Positions 26,930 through 35,055 are shown, numbered from the stretch's first letter. The stretch: 64,000 bases of DNA from Halomonas sp. ML-15 (GCF_014779595.1 NZ_JACXZT010000009.1:191378-255377); one strand, 5' to 3'. Made by a program: numbers and translations. The notes: generated by a model not told the origin, from the sequence alone.

Positions 26930-26950
26930 ACACTGCAAGGGCAGTGTTTT
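26930..26950 (+). promoter_or_regulatory. Hairpin with T-run overlapping a TTGACA element, upstream of lipoprotein gene
   Basis: Arms ACACTGC (26930-26936) and GCAGTGT (26941-26947) with loop AAGG run straight into TTTT. The left arm overlaps TTGACA (26927-26932), a consensus -35 box, but no -10 follows at 17 bases. It could be a short terminator or an operator. Confidence 0.4.
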
Positions 26951-26986
26951 GACGTAGACTGCCCGCAGTGACGCGGAGGAGAGTCG

Positions 26987-27577
26987 ATGCAACAGGGAAA
27001 ATGGCGCTACGGATGGTGGCTGCCGCTGGTGCTGCTGGCGGGCTGCGCCACCGGCCCGGCGATGCTGCCGTCACAGACGGCCGAGGTGCCTGCGGAGTGC
27101 CGCTGGGCGCTGGGAACCGACGACCGGACAGCAGTGACGCGTGCGGCGGTGGATGTACTGGAGCGCGAGGGCTATCGCATCACCCATACCGAGGCCTCGC
27201 TGGGCGTGGTTAGCGGCGAGCGCAGTCGGGTGCTGCCGGGCTACGGCGCGCGCTACGATGATCGTCGGTCGCGCGGCAGCGGCGTCTTTGGCAGCATCGG
27301 TGGCGGCGTCGGCAGCGGTGGCAGCGTCTCGGTGGGCACCGGTATCGGCATCGGCATCGGCATTGGCGGTGGCCGTGCCGGCTACGGCGGCGGTTTCCCG
27401 GCCGACGCCACCCGCGTCGAGCGCGTCTCGGTGGTGGCACCCGGTGAGCAGGTGCTGGTGACGCAGGATAGCCGGGTGATCGATGCCGAGGGCGCGGTGC
27501 GCGAGTCGCGCAGTGGCGACGCCACCCTGTGCCGTGCCATCCAACAAGCCGTCACGGCTGGGCAGGAGGCACCATGA
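26987..27577 (+). CDS. Glycine-rich lipoprotein (paralogue of the next gene)
   Basis: A 196-residue protein with a lipobox LLAGC (lipidated C20). Residues about 45-80 contain a small domain (AVDVLEREGYRITHTE then GVVSGE) that recurs in the next protein. A low-complexity stretch (about 100-135) of alternating Gly with Ser, Val and Ile follows, then a C-terminal domain ending at a conserved-looking cysteine (TLCRAIQQ). CGGAGGAGAG precedes the ATG. It is coupled to the next gene by an ATGA overlap. I do not recognise a named family; an outer-membrane lipoprotein is the likely location. Confidence 0.7.
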   Translation: MQQGKWRYGWWLPLVLLAGCATGPAMLPSQTAEVPAECRWALGTDDRTAVTRAAVDVLEREGYRITHTEASLGVVSGERSRVLPGYGARYDDRRSRGSGVFGSIGGGVGSGGSVSVGTGIGIGIGIGGGRAGYGGGFPADATRVERVSVVAPGEQVLVTQDSRVIDAEGAVRESRSGDATLCRAIQQAVTAGQEAP

Positions 27578-27945
27578 ATCACTACCTGTGGCGGCGTTTG
27601 ATGATTGTCTCGCTGCTGGTCTGGCTCGGCGGCTGTGCCGCGGCGCCAATGGCGCCGGAACCGCGCGCCTTCGTACTGCCAGTGGAGCGTCAGGCGGCAC
27701 TGGCGGCGGGGATAGAACTGCTGGCCGAGCGCGGCTACGTGATTCGCCATTCTGATGCCGAACTGGGCCGAGCCGAGGCGGTATCGGCGGCCTGGCCGGG
27801 ATATCGGCTGCGTCTCGAGGTGGAGGAGAGCCCCCACGGCGCCTTGATCTCGCTCAGCGGCCAGCGCGGCAATCAGCCGCTGGCCCCGGAGAGCCTGGAC
27901 CCGCTGCTGGCGGAGTTGCAGGCGGCGCTGGGATTGGCACCATGA
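27574..27945 (+). CDS. Small lipoprotein (paralogue of the preceding gene)
   Basis: A 123-residue protein with lipobox WLGGC (C21). Its region AAGIELLAERGYVIRHSDAEL parallels AAVDVLEREGYRITHTEASL of the preceding protein, so the two probably share one folded domain. Here the glycine-rich tract and C-terminal part are absent. GGCAGGAGGCACC precedes the ATG, which overlaps the upstream stop. The function is unknown. Confidence 0.7.
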   Translation: MNHYLWRRLMIVSLLVWLGGCAAAPMAPEPRAFVLPVERQAALAAGIELLAERGYVIRHSDAELGRAEAVSAAWPGYRLRLEVEESPHGALISLSGQRGNQPLAPESLDPLLAELQAALGLAP

Positions 27946-27988
27946 GCCTCAGCGTGATGGCAGCAAACTTTCAAGGCATGAGTGAGTA

Positions 27989-28675
27989 GTGAAACGCATG
28001 ATAGCAACCGTTGGGTATTCCTGGTGGCGGCGACTGGCACTCGGCGTCGCGCTGACGCTGCTGCCGTGTCTGGTGTGGGCGCACCCCCATGGCTGGATCG
28101 ACATGAGCATGCGCGTGATCCTCGATGATGACGGGCGCGTCGAGGCGCTTCACCAGCGCTGGCGGATGGATCCCTTCTACAGCCTGGTACTGCTCGAGGA
28201 GCTGGGCCGGGCCCAGGGTGAGGAGAGCCTCGAGGAGCGCCTCGACCTGCTGGGCATGGAGATTCGCGATACCCTCGCGCCACAGGGCTATTTCACCGAG
28301 CTGCGCCACGCCGACAACGCCGTGGCACTGGGCGATGTCCAGGAGTATACGGTGATGGAGCGCGATGGACGCGTCGAGTTCGTCTTCCTGCTGCCGCTGG
28401 AGGCGCCGCTGGCGCTGGATGGCGAACCCCTGGCCTACCGCGTCTACGACCCGACCTACTATATCGAGGTGCTCCACGAGGAGAACGGTGATGGGCCCAG
28501 TGACGAGGCGCTGGTAATGGCGGGGGCGGATACGCGCTGCAGCACGCGGATCATCCCGGCCGATCCCGATCCGGCGCGGGTCGCCCAGGCGGCGCGGCTG
28601 GATATCACCGACGAGGCCCCGGACGGTCTCGGTCGCTACTTCGCGGAAACCGGAGAGATCCAATGCGACGGATGA
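27989..28675 (+). CDS. DUF1007 family periplasmic protein, partner of NicO-type transporter
   Basis: The 228-residue product starts with GTG and has a signal peptide (about 1-31, ending LVWA) followed directly by HPHGWIDM, the hallmark of DUF1007, where the histidines at the mature N-terminus may bind a metal. Such proteins are usually encoded beside NicO/RcnA-like transporters, as here. The next gene starts inside its last codons. It probably binds or delivers a transition metal ion (inference); zinc, nickel and cobalt are all possible. Confidence 0.82.
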   Translation: MKRMIATVGYSWWRRLALGVALTLLPCLVWAHPHGWIDMSMRVILDDDGRVEALHQRWRMDPFYSLVLLEELGRAQGEESLEERLDLLGMEIRDTLAPQGYFTELRHADNAVALGDVQEYTVMERDGRVEFVFLLPLEAPLALDGEPLAYRVYDPTYYIEVLHEENGDGPSDEALVMAGADTRCSTRIIPADPDPARVAQAARLDITDEAPDGLGRYFAETGEIQCDG

Positions 28676-29721
28676 CCGGTACGATGTGGCTTGGCGGCTT
28701 GTTCGGCATTGTGGCAATGGCAGGGATGATCTGGCTGTTTCAGGGCGGCGCCCAGACCATCAGCCTGCAGGTGGTGGCCTGGCAGCGCGACCTGCATCGT
28801 GCGCTCACGCTGGCGATCACCGAACTGTCCGGCGCGCCGTCGCCGGCGGCCTGGGCAACGCTGCTGGGTATCAGCTTCGGTTACGGGGTCTTCCATGCCG
28901 CAGGTCCCGGCCATGGCAAGGCGGTGTTGACCACCTATCTGCTTTCACAGGGGGGCGCGCTGCGCCGCGCCTTGGCGCTGTCGTGTGCCGCCTCAATGCT
29001 GCAGGCGCTGGTGGCGATCTCGCTGGTGGCGGTGCTGGTGCATGGACTGGGCTGGTTGACCCGCCAGGCGATGGGCTCGGTGGCCTGGGTCGAGCAGGCC
29101 AGCTTTGCCATGGTCACCCTGCTTGGCCTGTGGCTGTGCTGGCGCGCCGTGCGTCAGCTGCGGCGCGCGCCGGCGCCGGCCAGCGCTGGCGCCGCGGCAA
29201 CCCGTCAACACGCAACGGGGGCCGACCTTCACCACCATCATGAGCACCACCACGATCACTGCGGTTGTGGCAGCGCGCACCACGTCGATCCCCGTCAGGC
29301 CGCCGACTGGCGGACAGCCTTGGCCACGGTGGTCGCGATCGGCATTCGCCCCTGCAGCGGCGGCGTGCTGCTGTTGGGGGCCGCATCGCTGCTGGGGCAG
29401 TTCTGGGTCGGCGTCAGCGCGGTGGTGGTGATGGCGGTGGGCACGGCGCTGGCGGTATCGGCGCTGGCGCTGGCCAGCGTCATGGCCCGCGGCTGGGCCG
29501 AGCGGCGTCTGGCCAGGCAGGCGAGCGGCAGCCGCGTACAACGCATGGTGGGCTGGGCGGCACTGGGCGGCGGGTTGACCATCGTGCTGCTCGGCGTATC
29601 GCTGTCGGTGGCCGGGGTCAGCTCGCCGAGCCGCGACCCGCTGCTGACACCCAGCGCCGAGCGCAGCGAACAGCAACAGAGCGATGATGCCCCCGCGCCG
29701 CGCCAAAGCCCGTTCGGCTAG
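28663..29721 (+). CDS. NicO/RcnA-type nickel/cobalt (or zinc) transporter
   Basis: A 352-residue inner-membrane protein of the NicO family with roughly six transmembrane segments. The metal-pathway motif FHAAGPGHGKAVL lies at about 77-89 and a second IGIRPCSGGVLLL motif later. Between them is a cytoplasmic or periplasmic loop rich in histidine and cysteine (about 189-207), a metal-binding feature. GGAGAG precedes the start at 28663, which overlaps the DUF1007 stop by 13 bases; ATG 28672 is an alternative. Direction of transport and metal cannot be read from sequence. Confidence 0.85.
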   Translation: MRRMTGTMWLGGLFGIVAMAGMIWLFQGGAQTISLQVVAWQRDLHRALTLAITELSGAPSPAAWATLLGISFGYGVFHAAGPGHGKAVLTTYLLSQGGALRRALALSCAASMLQALVAISLVAVLVHGLGWLTRQAMGSVAWVEQASFAMVTLLGLWLCWRAVRQLRRAPAPASAGAAATRQHATGADLHHHHEHHHDHCGCGSAHHVDPRQAADWRTALATVVAIGIRPCSGGVLLLGAASLLGQFWVGVSAVVVMAVGTALAVSALALASVMARGWAERRLARQASGSRVQRMVGWAALGGGLTIVLLGVSLSVAGVSSPSRDPLLTPSAERSEQQQSDDAPAPRQSPFG

Positions 29722-29770
29722 GCTATGCACGAAAAGTCGGCGAGCGCAGGCAGTTCTCGTACATAGCCTA
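29719..29770. repeat. Inverted repeat joining two convergent stop codons
   Basis: Nine-base arms TAGGCTATG (29719-29727) and CATAGCCTA (29762-29770) are 34 bases apart. Inside them GCACGAAAA and TTCTCGTA continue the symmetry imperfectly. The outer bases are the TAG stops of the NicO gene and of the HIT gene, so the element fills the whole gap and could act as a bidirectional terminator or REP-like repeat. Confidence 0.5.
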
Positions 29771-30196
29771 GGCGTCTTCGAAAGCCAAGCCCTCGGCCAG
29801 CGCCATCACCAGCTCGCGGCGCTCGGCCTGGCCGTCGAGGTCGTAGGGTTGCGCCTCGCCATGGCCCCATACCGGCGCCGGCCAGGCGGCATCGTCGTGG
29901 CACCGTACGATGACATGGACGTGCAGCTGCGAGACGACGTTGCCGAGGGTAGCGATATTCAGCTTGTCGCCGCCCAGCGCTGCCTTGAACGCCGCGCCCA
30001 GCTGTGTGGCCTCGCGCCACAGCTGAGCCTGGTCCGCGGCACTGAGGTCGCTGACCTCGCTGATACCCGCGCGACGCGGTACCAGGATCAGCCAGGCAAA
30101 GCGCGCATCGTTCATCAGCAGCACCCGCGACAGCGGCAGCTCGGTGATCGGGAAGGTATCGGCCTCAAGCCGCGGGTCGAGAGTCAGGTCGTGCAT
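29768..30196 (-). CDS. HIT-domain protein (QxHxH variant)
   Basis: A 142-residue histidine-triad fold protein. The triad reads QLHVHV (Q90, H92, H94), so the first histidine of the canonical HxHxH is glutamine while the central nucleophilic histidine is kept. Many proteobacterial proteins of this type are annotated as diadenosine tetraphosphate hydrolase-like, but the activity is not certain. I chose the ATG at 30196 because GGAGG lies just before it; 30220 is an upstream alternative. Single gene. Confidence 0.85.
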   Translation of the reverse strand: MHDLTLDPRLEADTFPITELPLSRVLLMNDARFAWLILVPRRAGISEVSDLSAADQAQLWREATQLGAAFKAALGGDKLNIATLGNVVSQLHVHVIVRCHDDAAWPAPVWGHGEAQPYDLDGQAERRELVMALAEGLAFEDA

Positions 30197-30302
30197 GACG
30201 CCTCCATGGACAAGGTTCAAGACGGGGCCTAAGTCGCCTTCGCGCTTGCCGCCGGCTATGCCATGATGTCTGCCCTAAGCGACGGCGACATCGGAATATC
30301 GC

Positions 30303-31049
30303 ATGACTCTACAGGAAGGACTGGCGCTGGTCGCGATCGGCGGCGTGGCGGGCTTCATCAACGTACTGTCGGCGGGGGGCTCGATGCTGACCCTGCCGCT
30401 ACTGATGTTTCTCGGACTCTCGCCGCAGGTGGCCAACGGCACCAACCGCGTGGCGATCGTGCTGCAGAGCGTGGCGGCGGTGGGTAGCTTCCTGCGCGCC
30501 GGTGCTTCACATATACGCCTGAGTCTGCTGCTGTCGCTGCCGGCGGTGGCGGGGTCTTTGATCGGCGCCTGGCTGGCGCTGACTGTCAGCGACGCGCTAT
30601 TCGAGGCAGTACTGATCGCGGTGATGGCCGGCTCGGCGCTATTGATGCTGCTGCCCCAGCCGCGGCTCGAGACACGTCCGCTGACCCGTGAGCGGCTAAC
30701 CCCGCTGATCTATCTGGCGATGTTCGGCATTGGACTCTACGGCGGCTTTATTCAGGTTGGCGTGGGTATCCTGTTTATCGTCGTGCTCTATCGGATGCTC
30801 AAGATCGACCTGGCCCAGGTCAATGTCTTTAAGGTGCTGATCATTCTGGTCTATACACTGCCGGCTCTGCTGCTATTCATGGCTTATGATCAGGTGCGCT
30901 GGGGCTACGGTCTGCTGCTGGCGTTGGGTAGCGTGGCCGGCGCCTGGGTCGGAGTGAAGGTCAATATGGGGCCACGCGGGGCAGCCTGGGTCAAGTGGCT
31001 GACGCTGGCGGTCATCGTGGCCATCCTGCTGCGACTGCTGCTGCGCTGA
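30303..31049 (+). CDS. TauE/SafE-family (TSUP) membrane exporter
   Basis: The 248-residue protein has about eight hydrophobic segments arranged in two halves. The GGVAGFINVLSAGGSMLTLP motif near the N-terminus and IGLYGGFIQVGVG in the second half are the conserved TSUP features. Members export sulfite, sulfoacetate or other organosulfur anions, and some have no known substrate. It is a single gene following a short gap after the HIT gene; nothing nearby indicates a sulfonate pathway. Confidence 0.85.
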   Translation: MTLQEGLALVAIGGVAGFINVLSAGGSMLTLPLLMFLGLSPQVANGTNRVAIVLQSVAAVGSFLRAGASHIRLSLLLSLPAVAGSLIGAWLALTVSDALFEAVLIAVMAGSALLMLLPQPRLETRPLTRERLTPLIYLAMFGIGLYGGFIQVGVGILFIVVLYRMLKIDLAQVNVFKVLIILVYTLPALLLFMAYDQVRWGYGLLLALGSVAGAWVGVKVNMGPRGAAWVKWLTLAVIVAILLRLLLR

Positions 31050-31136
31050 ATAGACCCCACGCAGAGGCAAACAAGTGCTAGATTGATAGCAGTGCGGGCT
31101 TTTCCGCCGAACCATCCAAGGAATAAGGATATGACC

Positions 31137-31268
31137 ATGAAGCGTCTATCAGCTGTTATCTTGCTGTCGCTGTTCACCCTGTCGCTGCTCAGCGGCTGTA
31201 ACACCATGCGCGGTGCAGGCGAGGATATCGAGGCGGGTGGCGAGGCTATTCAGCGCTCGGCGGACTGA
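31137..31268 (+). CDS. Entericidin-like small lipoprotein 1
   Basis: A 43-residue lipoprotein with lipobox LLSGC followed by the entericidin tail CNTMRGAGEDIEAGGEAIQ. AAGGA (31125-31129) has proper spacing to the ATG at 31137; an ATG at 31131 is too close. In E. coli the tandem EcnA and EcnB lipoproteins were proposed as an antidote/toxin pair acting in stationary phase. The next small gene encodes a protein of the same length with a very similar tail. Confidence 0.82.
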   Translation: MKRLSAVILLSLFTLSLLSGCNTMRGAGEDIEAGGEAIQRSAD

Positions 31269-31395
31269 GATCGCCAATTATGCAAAGTCGGCGCATGGCT
31301 GTTAGGCTGATTGAGACCATTGCCTCATGGAAGGAATGGAAGACACGGATCTCAATTCCGCTGTTTGCTAAGCACCAGTGTTAAGGAGAACACAG

Positions 31396-31527
31396 ATGAA
31401 AAAAGCGATTGCTCTCAGTTTTGCCCTACTCATGACCGCCGGCGCCCTGGCAGGCTGTAACACCATGGACGGCGCTGGACAAGACGTCGAACGCGGTGGT
31501 GAAGCAGTGCAGGATGCAGCCAACTAA
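31396..31527 (+). CDS. Entericidin-like small lipoprotein 2
   Basis: A 43-residue lipoprotein, MKKAIALSFALLMTAGALAG followed by the lipidated cysteine and the tail NTMDGAGQDVERGGEAVQ. TTAAGGAGAA precedes the ATG. It is the same length as entericidin 1 and shares CNTM-GAG-D-E-GGEA-Q positions, so the two are tandem duplicates. They are separated by 127 bases, enough for a separate promoter, and the pair ends in a clear terminator. Confidence 0.85.
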   Translation: MKKAIALSFALLMTAGALAGCNTMDGAGQDVERGGEAVQDAAN

Positions 31528-31555
31528 GCGTTCTGCCCACACAGATATGTACTAT

Positions 31556-31584
31556 CGGGCGGGCCTTCAGGGCTCGCCCGTTTT
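31556..31584 (+). terminator. Rho-independent terminator after the entericidin pair
   Basis: The stem CGGGCGGGCC / GGGCTCGCCCG (one G-T pair, TTCA in the loop) at 31556-31580 is followed by TTTT. Confidence 0.8.
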
Positions 31585-31628
31585 GCGTCAGGCCCTATCG
31601 ATGACGATGATCAGGACAAGGAGTCACC

Positions 31629-31961
31629 ATGTTACCCCTTCCACGTTACCTGTCGGCACTGGCCACGAGCCTTGCCCTGGCAGCATGTACCACTGCGGGG
31701 CCATCCAGTGTCCCGCGTGATCCGGCACCGGAGCCGCCCAGCGTGACCCAGCGCGGCGATACTTGCGGCGCGCGCTCGGTGCAGGATCGCGTCGGCCGTG
31801 ATTTCGACGAGATGCTGCGCAGTGCCATCGAGGAGGAGAGCGGTGCGGCCGTCGTGCGCGTGCTGCGCCCGGGCGACGCGGCGACCATGGATCATCGCCC
31901 CGACCGCCTCAATATCCGTCTCGACGATGACGATCGTATCGAGCAGATCACCTGCGGCTAG
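31629..31961 (+). CDS. I78-family peptidase inhibitor lipoprotein
   Basis: The 110-residue product has a lipobox LALAAC (C20), a short proline-rich linker and an I78-type inhibitor domain: DTCGARSVQDRVGR, then VRVLRPGDAATMDHRPDRLN, ending IEQITCG. The two cysteines at the domain ends could pair. Members of I78 inhibit serine proteases or are of unknown target. CAAGGAG precedes the start. It converges on the LysE gene with one base between stops. Confidence 0.85.
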   Translation: MLPLPRYLSALATSLALAACTTAGPSSVPRDPAPEPPSVTQRGDTCGARSVQDRVGRDFDEMLRSAIEEESGAAVVRVLRPGDAATMDHRPDRLNIRLDDDDRIEQITCG

Positions 31962-31962
31962 A

Positions 31963-32580
31963 TCAACGCAGGATCAGGATCACGCAGGCGGCGGTCATGG
32001 CGCCCATGGCCAGATTGAATAGCCGCCAGGCGCGGGGTGTCTTGAGAATACGTCCGATGGCGGTGCCGAAGCCGGCCCACAGCGCGATGCACGGCAGCGC
32101 CACCAGCTCGGCGAAGGCGGCCAGCAGCAGCGCATTGACCAGGTGGTCGCCGCCCGGGGGCAGGAAGCCGGCCATCAGCGCCAGGCCCATCACCCAGGCC
32201 TTGGGGTTGGCGAACTGGAAGGCCGCGGCCTGCCAGAAGGTCAGCGGGCGGCCCTCGCCGCGAAGCCGCAGGTCCGGCGGCGGGGCGCTGGCGATCTTCC
32301 ACGCCAGGTAGAGCAGGTAGGCGCTGCCCACCAGGCGCAGCGACGTCTGCACCAGCGGGTAGCGCTCGAACAGTAGTCCCAGCCCCAGCGCGATGCCGGC
32401 AAACAGCGCAAAGCAGCCGCCGAGAATGCCGAGTATATGGGGCATGGTGCGCCAGAAGCCGTAGTTGGCGCCTGAGGCGGTAAGCATCACATTGTTGGGA
32501 CCCGGCGTCAGGGTCATCGACATCATGTAGAGCGCCGCCGGACCGAGAAAGGCCACTCCTTCCAGCATAATTGTATCCAT
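31963..32580 (-). CDS. LysE/RhtB-family amino acid exporter
   Basis: A 205-residue inner-membrane protein with about six hydrophobic segments and the family signature TLTPGPNNVMLTASG near the N-terminus, plus FANPKAWVMGLAL in the middle. It exports an amino acid or related small molecule. It diverges from a MocR-type PLP regulator, a common pairing in which the regulator senses the exported compound (inference). Confidence 0.88.
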   Translation of the reverse strand: MDTIMLEGVAFLGPAALYMMSMTLTPGPNNVMLTASGANYGFWRTMPHILGILGGCFALFAGIALGLGLLFERYPLVQTSLRLVGSAYLLYLAWKIASAPPPDLRLRGEGRPLTFWQAAAFQFANPKAWVMGLALMAGFLPPGGDHLVNALLLAAFAELVALPCIALWAGFGTAIGRILKTPRAWRLFNLAMGAMTAACVILILR

Positions 32581-32663
32581 TCAATTTTAATATATTCACT
32601 TGATTGTGCCGCTTTTTCCAGCATAAACTGAGCAATCATCACGTCAATGGATTTATTGTCACC

Positions 32664-34052
32664 ATGACAATTTGGGTGCCGCCACTCTCCCCCCAGGGCC
32701 CGCGCTACCGGGCGCTCAGTGAGGCCATTGCTGCTGCCATCGAACGCGGCGAACTCGTTCCCGGTGATCGACTGCCACCGCAGCGTCGCCTGGCCGATGC
32801 GCTGGGGGTCACCGTGGGCACCGTGACCCGCGGCTATGCCGAGGCCGAACGCCAGGGCTGGCTGCAGGCGCGGGTTGGCAGCGGGACCTATGTGTGTGGC
32901 AGCGCCGCCGCGGCGGCCTTTCCCATCCCGGGTGCCGAGGGGAGTGAGGGGCTGATCGATCTCAGCCTCAGCCTGCCGCCGCCGCATCCGCTGCGCGCCG
33001 AAGCGCTGGGGCGCGCGCTCAACGCCATCGCGCGGCAGCCGCGGCTGCTGCAGGCGGCGGTGGAGTATCAGGCCGCCGACGGGCTGCTCGATCAGCGTCA
33101 TCAACTGGCGGAGTGGTTGGCCAGCCTGGGCATGCGGCTGCCCGCCGAAGAGCTGCTGATCACCCAGGGCGGGCAGCACGGCATCAGTCTGGTACTGCAG
33201 ACGTTGTTGCGCCCCGGCGAGCGTCTGGCGGCGGATGCGCTGACCTATCCGGGGCTGATCGGCGCCGCTCAGCAGTCGCACCTCAAGGTCGACGGCATCG
33301 TCATGGACGACCAGGGCATGGACGTGGAGGCGCTGGCGCGGCTCTGCGCGCGACAGCCGCCGCGGCTGGTCTACGTTACGCCCGATCAGAACAACCCCAC
33401 CGGCATCGCTCTCGATGAGACGCGCCGGCGGCGGCTGGTGGCGCTGGCCCGCGAATACGATATCTGGCTGCTCGAGGATGGCGTGCAGTATCTGCCGGCG
33501 GAAGCCCGGGGCACACCGCTCTACCAGCTGGCACCGGAACGCACGCTGTTCGTGTTCAGCACCGCCAAGGTGCTGGCCGGCGGCTTGCGGATCGGTATCC
33601 TGCGCGCGCCGGAACGCCTGCGCGAGCGGCTGGCGGCGGGCCTGCGGGCCCAGAGCTGGATGGTGCCGCCGCTGATGATCGCGGCGGTCTGTCAGTGGCT
33701 GGCCAGCGGCGACGCCGAGACGCTGCTGGCGTGGCAGTGCGAGGAGCTGGTGGCACGCCAGGCGCTGGCGCGACAGCGCCTGGCCGGCTTCGAGATCAGC
33801 GGGCAGCCACTGGGAGCCAATCTATGGCTGACGCTGCCCTATGGCATGCGCAGCGCCGCCCTGATCGACGCCCTGGAAAGGCGTGGCGTGCGGGTCACCA
33901 GCGCCGAGCCATTCTGCGTCGGTAGCGCCTCGGCGCCCCAGGCGATCCGCCTCTGCCTGAGTGCGGCGGCTTCTCGTGAAACCCTCGATCAGGCACTGCA
34001 GATTCTGCTCGAGATGCTCGATGCGCCGCCGCTGGCACCGGCCACGTTATAA
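32664..34052 (+). CDS. MocR-type (GntR-HTH/aminotransferase) transcriptional regulator
   Basis: The 462-residue protein has an N-terminal GntR-type winged helix (about 12-78: LPPQRRLADALGVTVGTVTRGY) joined to a fold-type-I aminotransferase-like domain. The PLP-site residues are present: YVTPDQNNPTG and the putative Schiff-base lysine K302 in FSTAKVLAGGLRIG. MocR regulators use PLP and an amino acid ligand to control nearby genes. The divergent lysE-family gene, whose start is 83 bases away, is the obvious target. The start at 32664 has no strong Shine-Dalgarno sequence. Confidence 0.9.
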   Translation: MTIWVPPLSPQGPRYRALSEAIAAAIERGELVPGDRLPPQRRLADALGVTVGTVTRGYAEAERQGWLQARVGSGTYVCGSAAAAAFPIPGAEGSEGLIDLSLSLPPPHPLRAEALGRALNAIARQPRLLQAAVEYQAADGLLDQRHQLAEWLASLGMRLPAEELLITQGGQHGISLVLQTLLRPGERLAADALTYPGLIGAAQQSHLKVDGIVMDDQGMDVEALARLCARQPPRLVYVTPDQNNPTGIALDETRRRRLVALAREYDIWLLEDGVQYLPAEARGTPLYQLAPERTLFVFSTAKVLAGGLRIGILRAPERLRERLAAGLRAQSWMVPPLMIAAVCQWLASGDAETLLAWQCEELVARQALARQRLAGFEISGQPLGANLWLTLPYGMRSAALIDALERRGVRVTSAEPFCVGSASAPQAIRLCLSAAASRETLDQALQILLEMLDAPPLAPATL

Positions 34053-34059
34053 CCAACAC

Positions 34060-35055
34060 CTAGTCGTAGCGGTCCTTCCAGCGCTGCCTCTGCACCTGCT
34101 CCTTGAGCACCTCTAGCATATCCACCAGCACTTTCTCGGTCACTGCATCGCTGTGGCTGTCGACCTTGAGCCAGGCATCCAGGCCGCTGTCGGCGACCCG
34201 CTCCAGCAGATGCTCGAACTCCGGTGAGCGCAGCCCGTTGGCGGCCTCTTCGACCAGACGGCAGGCGATATCGCTCAGGGTATCGTCCAGCGCTGCGCTT
34301 AGCTGGCGGCCCATCGGCAGCCGGCGCAGTCGCTGGATCTCGGGACTGTTCTCCAGCGTGCGCCCGACCAGCGCACTGACGTAACGCATCAGATCACCGC
34401 GGTTGCGCTGGTAGGCGCTGCCCGCCATGTCTTCCAGACGCCGGGTAATCTCGTGGATCAGGGCCTGCTTGCGCGGCATCACCACCTCCTCGATCACTCG
34501 TCCCGACAGCGAATCGCTGGCCTGCACCTGCTGCTGAATATTGCCCAGCAGGCGTAGGGCGATGCGGTCGGAGAGCTCCTCGAGCAGGATGTCGTAGTAC
34601 TTGGCGAAGAAGGCGTAGAGCCGCCACTGGCGTACGTCGATCAGCCCCAGCCGGTGCAGGCGCTGCAGCAGCGAGATCACCCGCAGCACGCGCAGCAGCC
34701 GGAAGCCCCCCACCGGGATGCAACCGAGCACGTCGTACCAGTGCACGAAGGGGTAGAAGAACCAGCGGTGGTAGCGGCGCTCGATGATGGCCACCGCCCA
34801 GCCGAGCAGCACATCGACGACGAACACCGCCACGAACATCAGGTCGATGGCGATAAAATTGGCGTGGATGCGCTGATCGTAGGCCTGGTGGAGTCCCGGC
34901 GCAATGCGTTCAAAGCCGGCATTCAGCGGGTCGAGCAGGAACAGCGCATCGACCAGCAGCAGGCTGAGGTTGGCCACCACCAGGACGATGATCAGCAGGT
35001 CCCACACCAGGTGCAGCCGCTCCAGGGCGGGACTCAAGGCATGTCGGGTGGTCAT
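34060..35055 (-). CDS. Voltage-sensor-like membrane protein without a pore domain
   Basis: A 331-residue protein with four hydrophobic segments in the first 140 residues (about 17-40, 65-90, 100-115, 118-136). The fourth is S4-like, with R119, R122, R125, R132 and R135 on a three-residue rhythm. Acidic residues D71, D81 and D108 lie in the preceding segments, as in voltage-sensor domains. No pore helix or selectivity filter follows; the rest (about 140-331) is a charged helical cytoplasmic domain. AAGGAG precedes the start. It lies 29 bases after the thioesterase gene on the same strand. An annotation as ion transporter may appear in databases, but a channel function is not supported by this architecture. 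Confidence 0.65.
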   Translation of the reverse strand: MTTRHALSPALERLHLVWDLLIIVLVVANLSLLLVDALFLLDPLNAGFERIAPGLHQAYDQRIHANFIAIDLMFVAVFVVDVLLGWAVAIIERRYHRWFFYPFVHWYDVLGCIPVGGFRLLRVLRVISLLQRLHRLGLIDVRQWRLYAFFAKYYDILLEELSDRIALRLLGNIQQQVQASDSLSGRVIEEVVMPRKQALIHEITRRLEDMAGSAYQRNRGDLMRYVSALVGRTLENSPEIQRLRRLPMGRQLSAALDDTLSDIACRLVEEAANGLRSPEFEHLLERVADSGLDAWLKVDSHSDAVTEKVLVDMLEVLKEQVQRQRWKDRYD

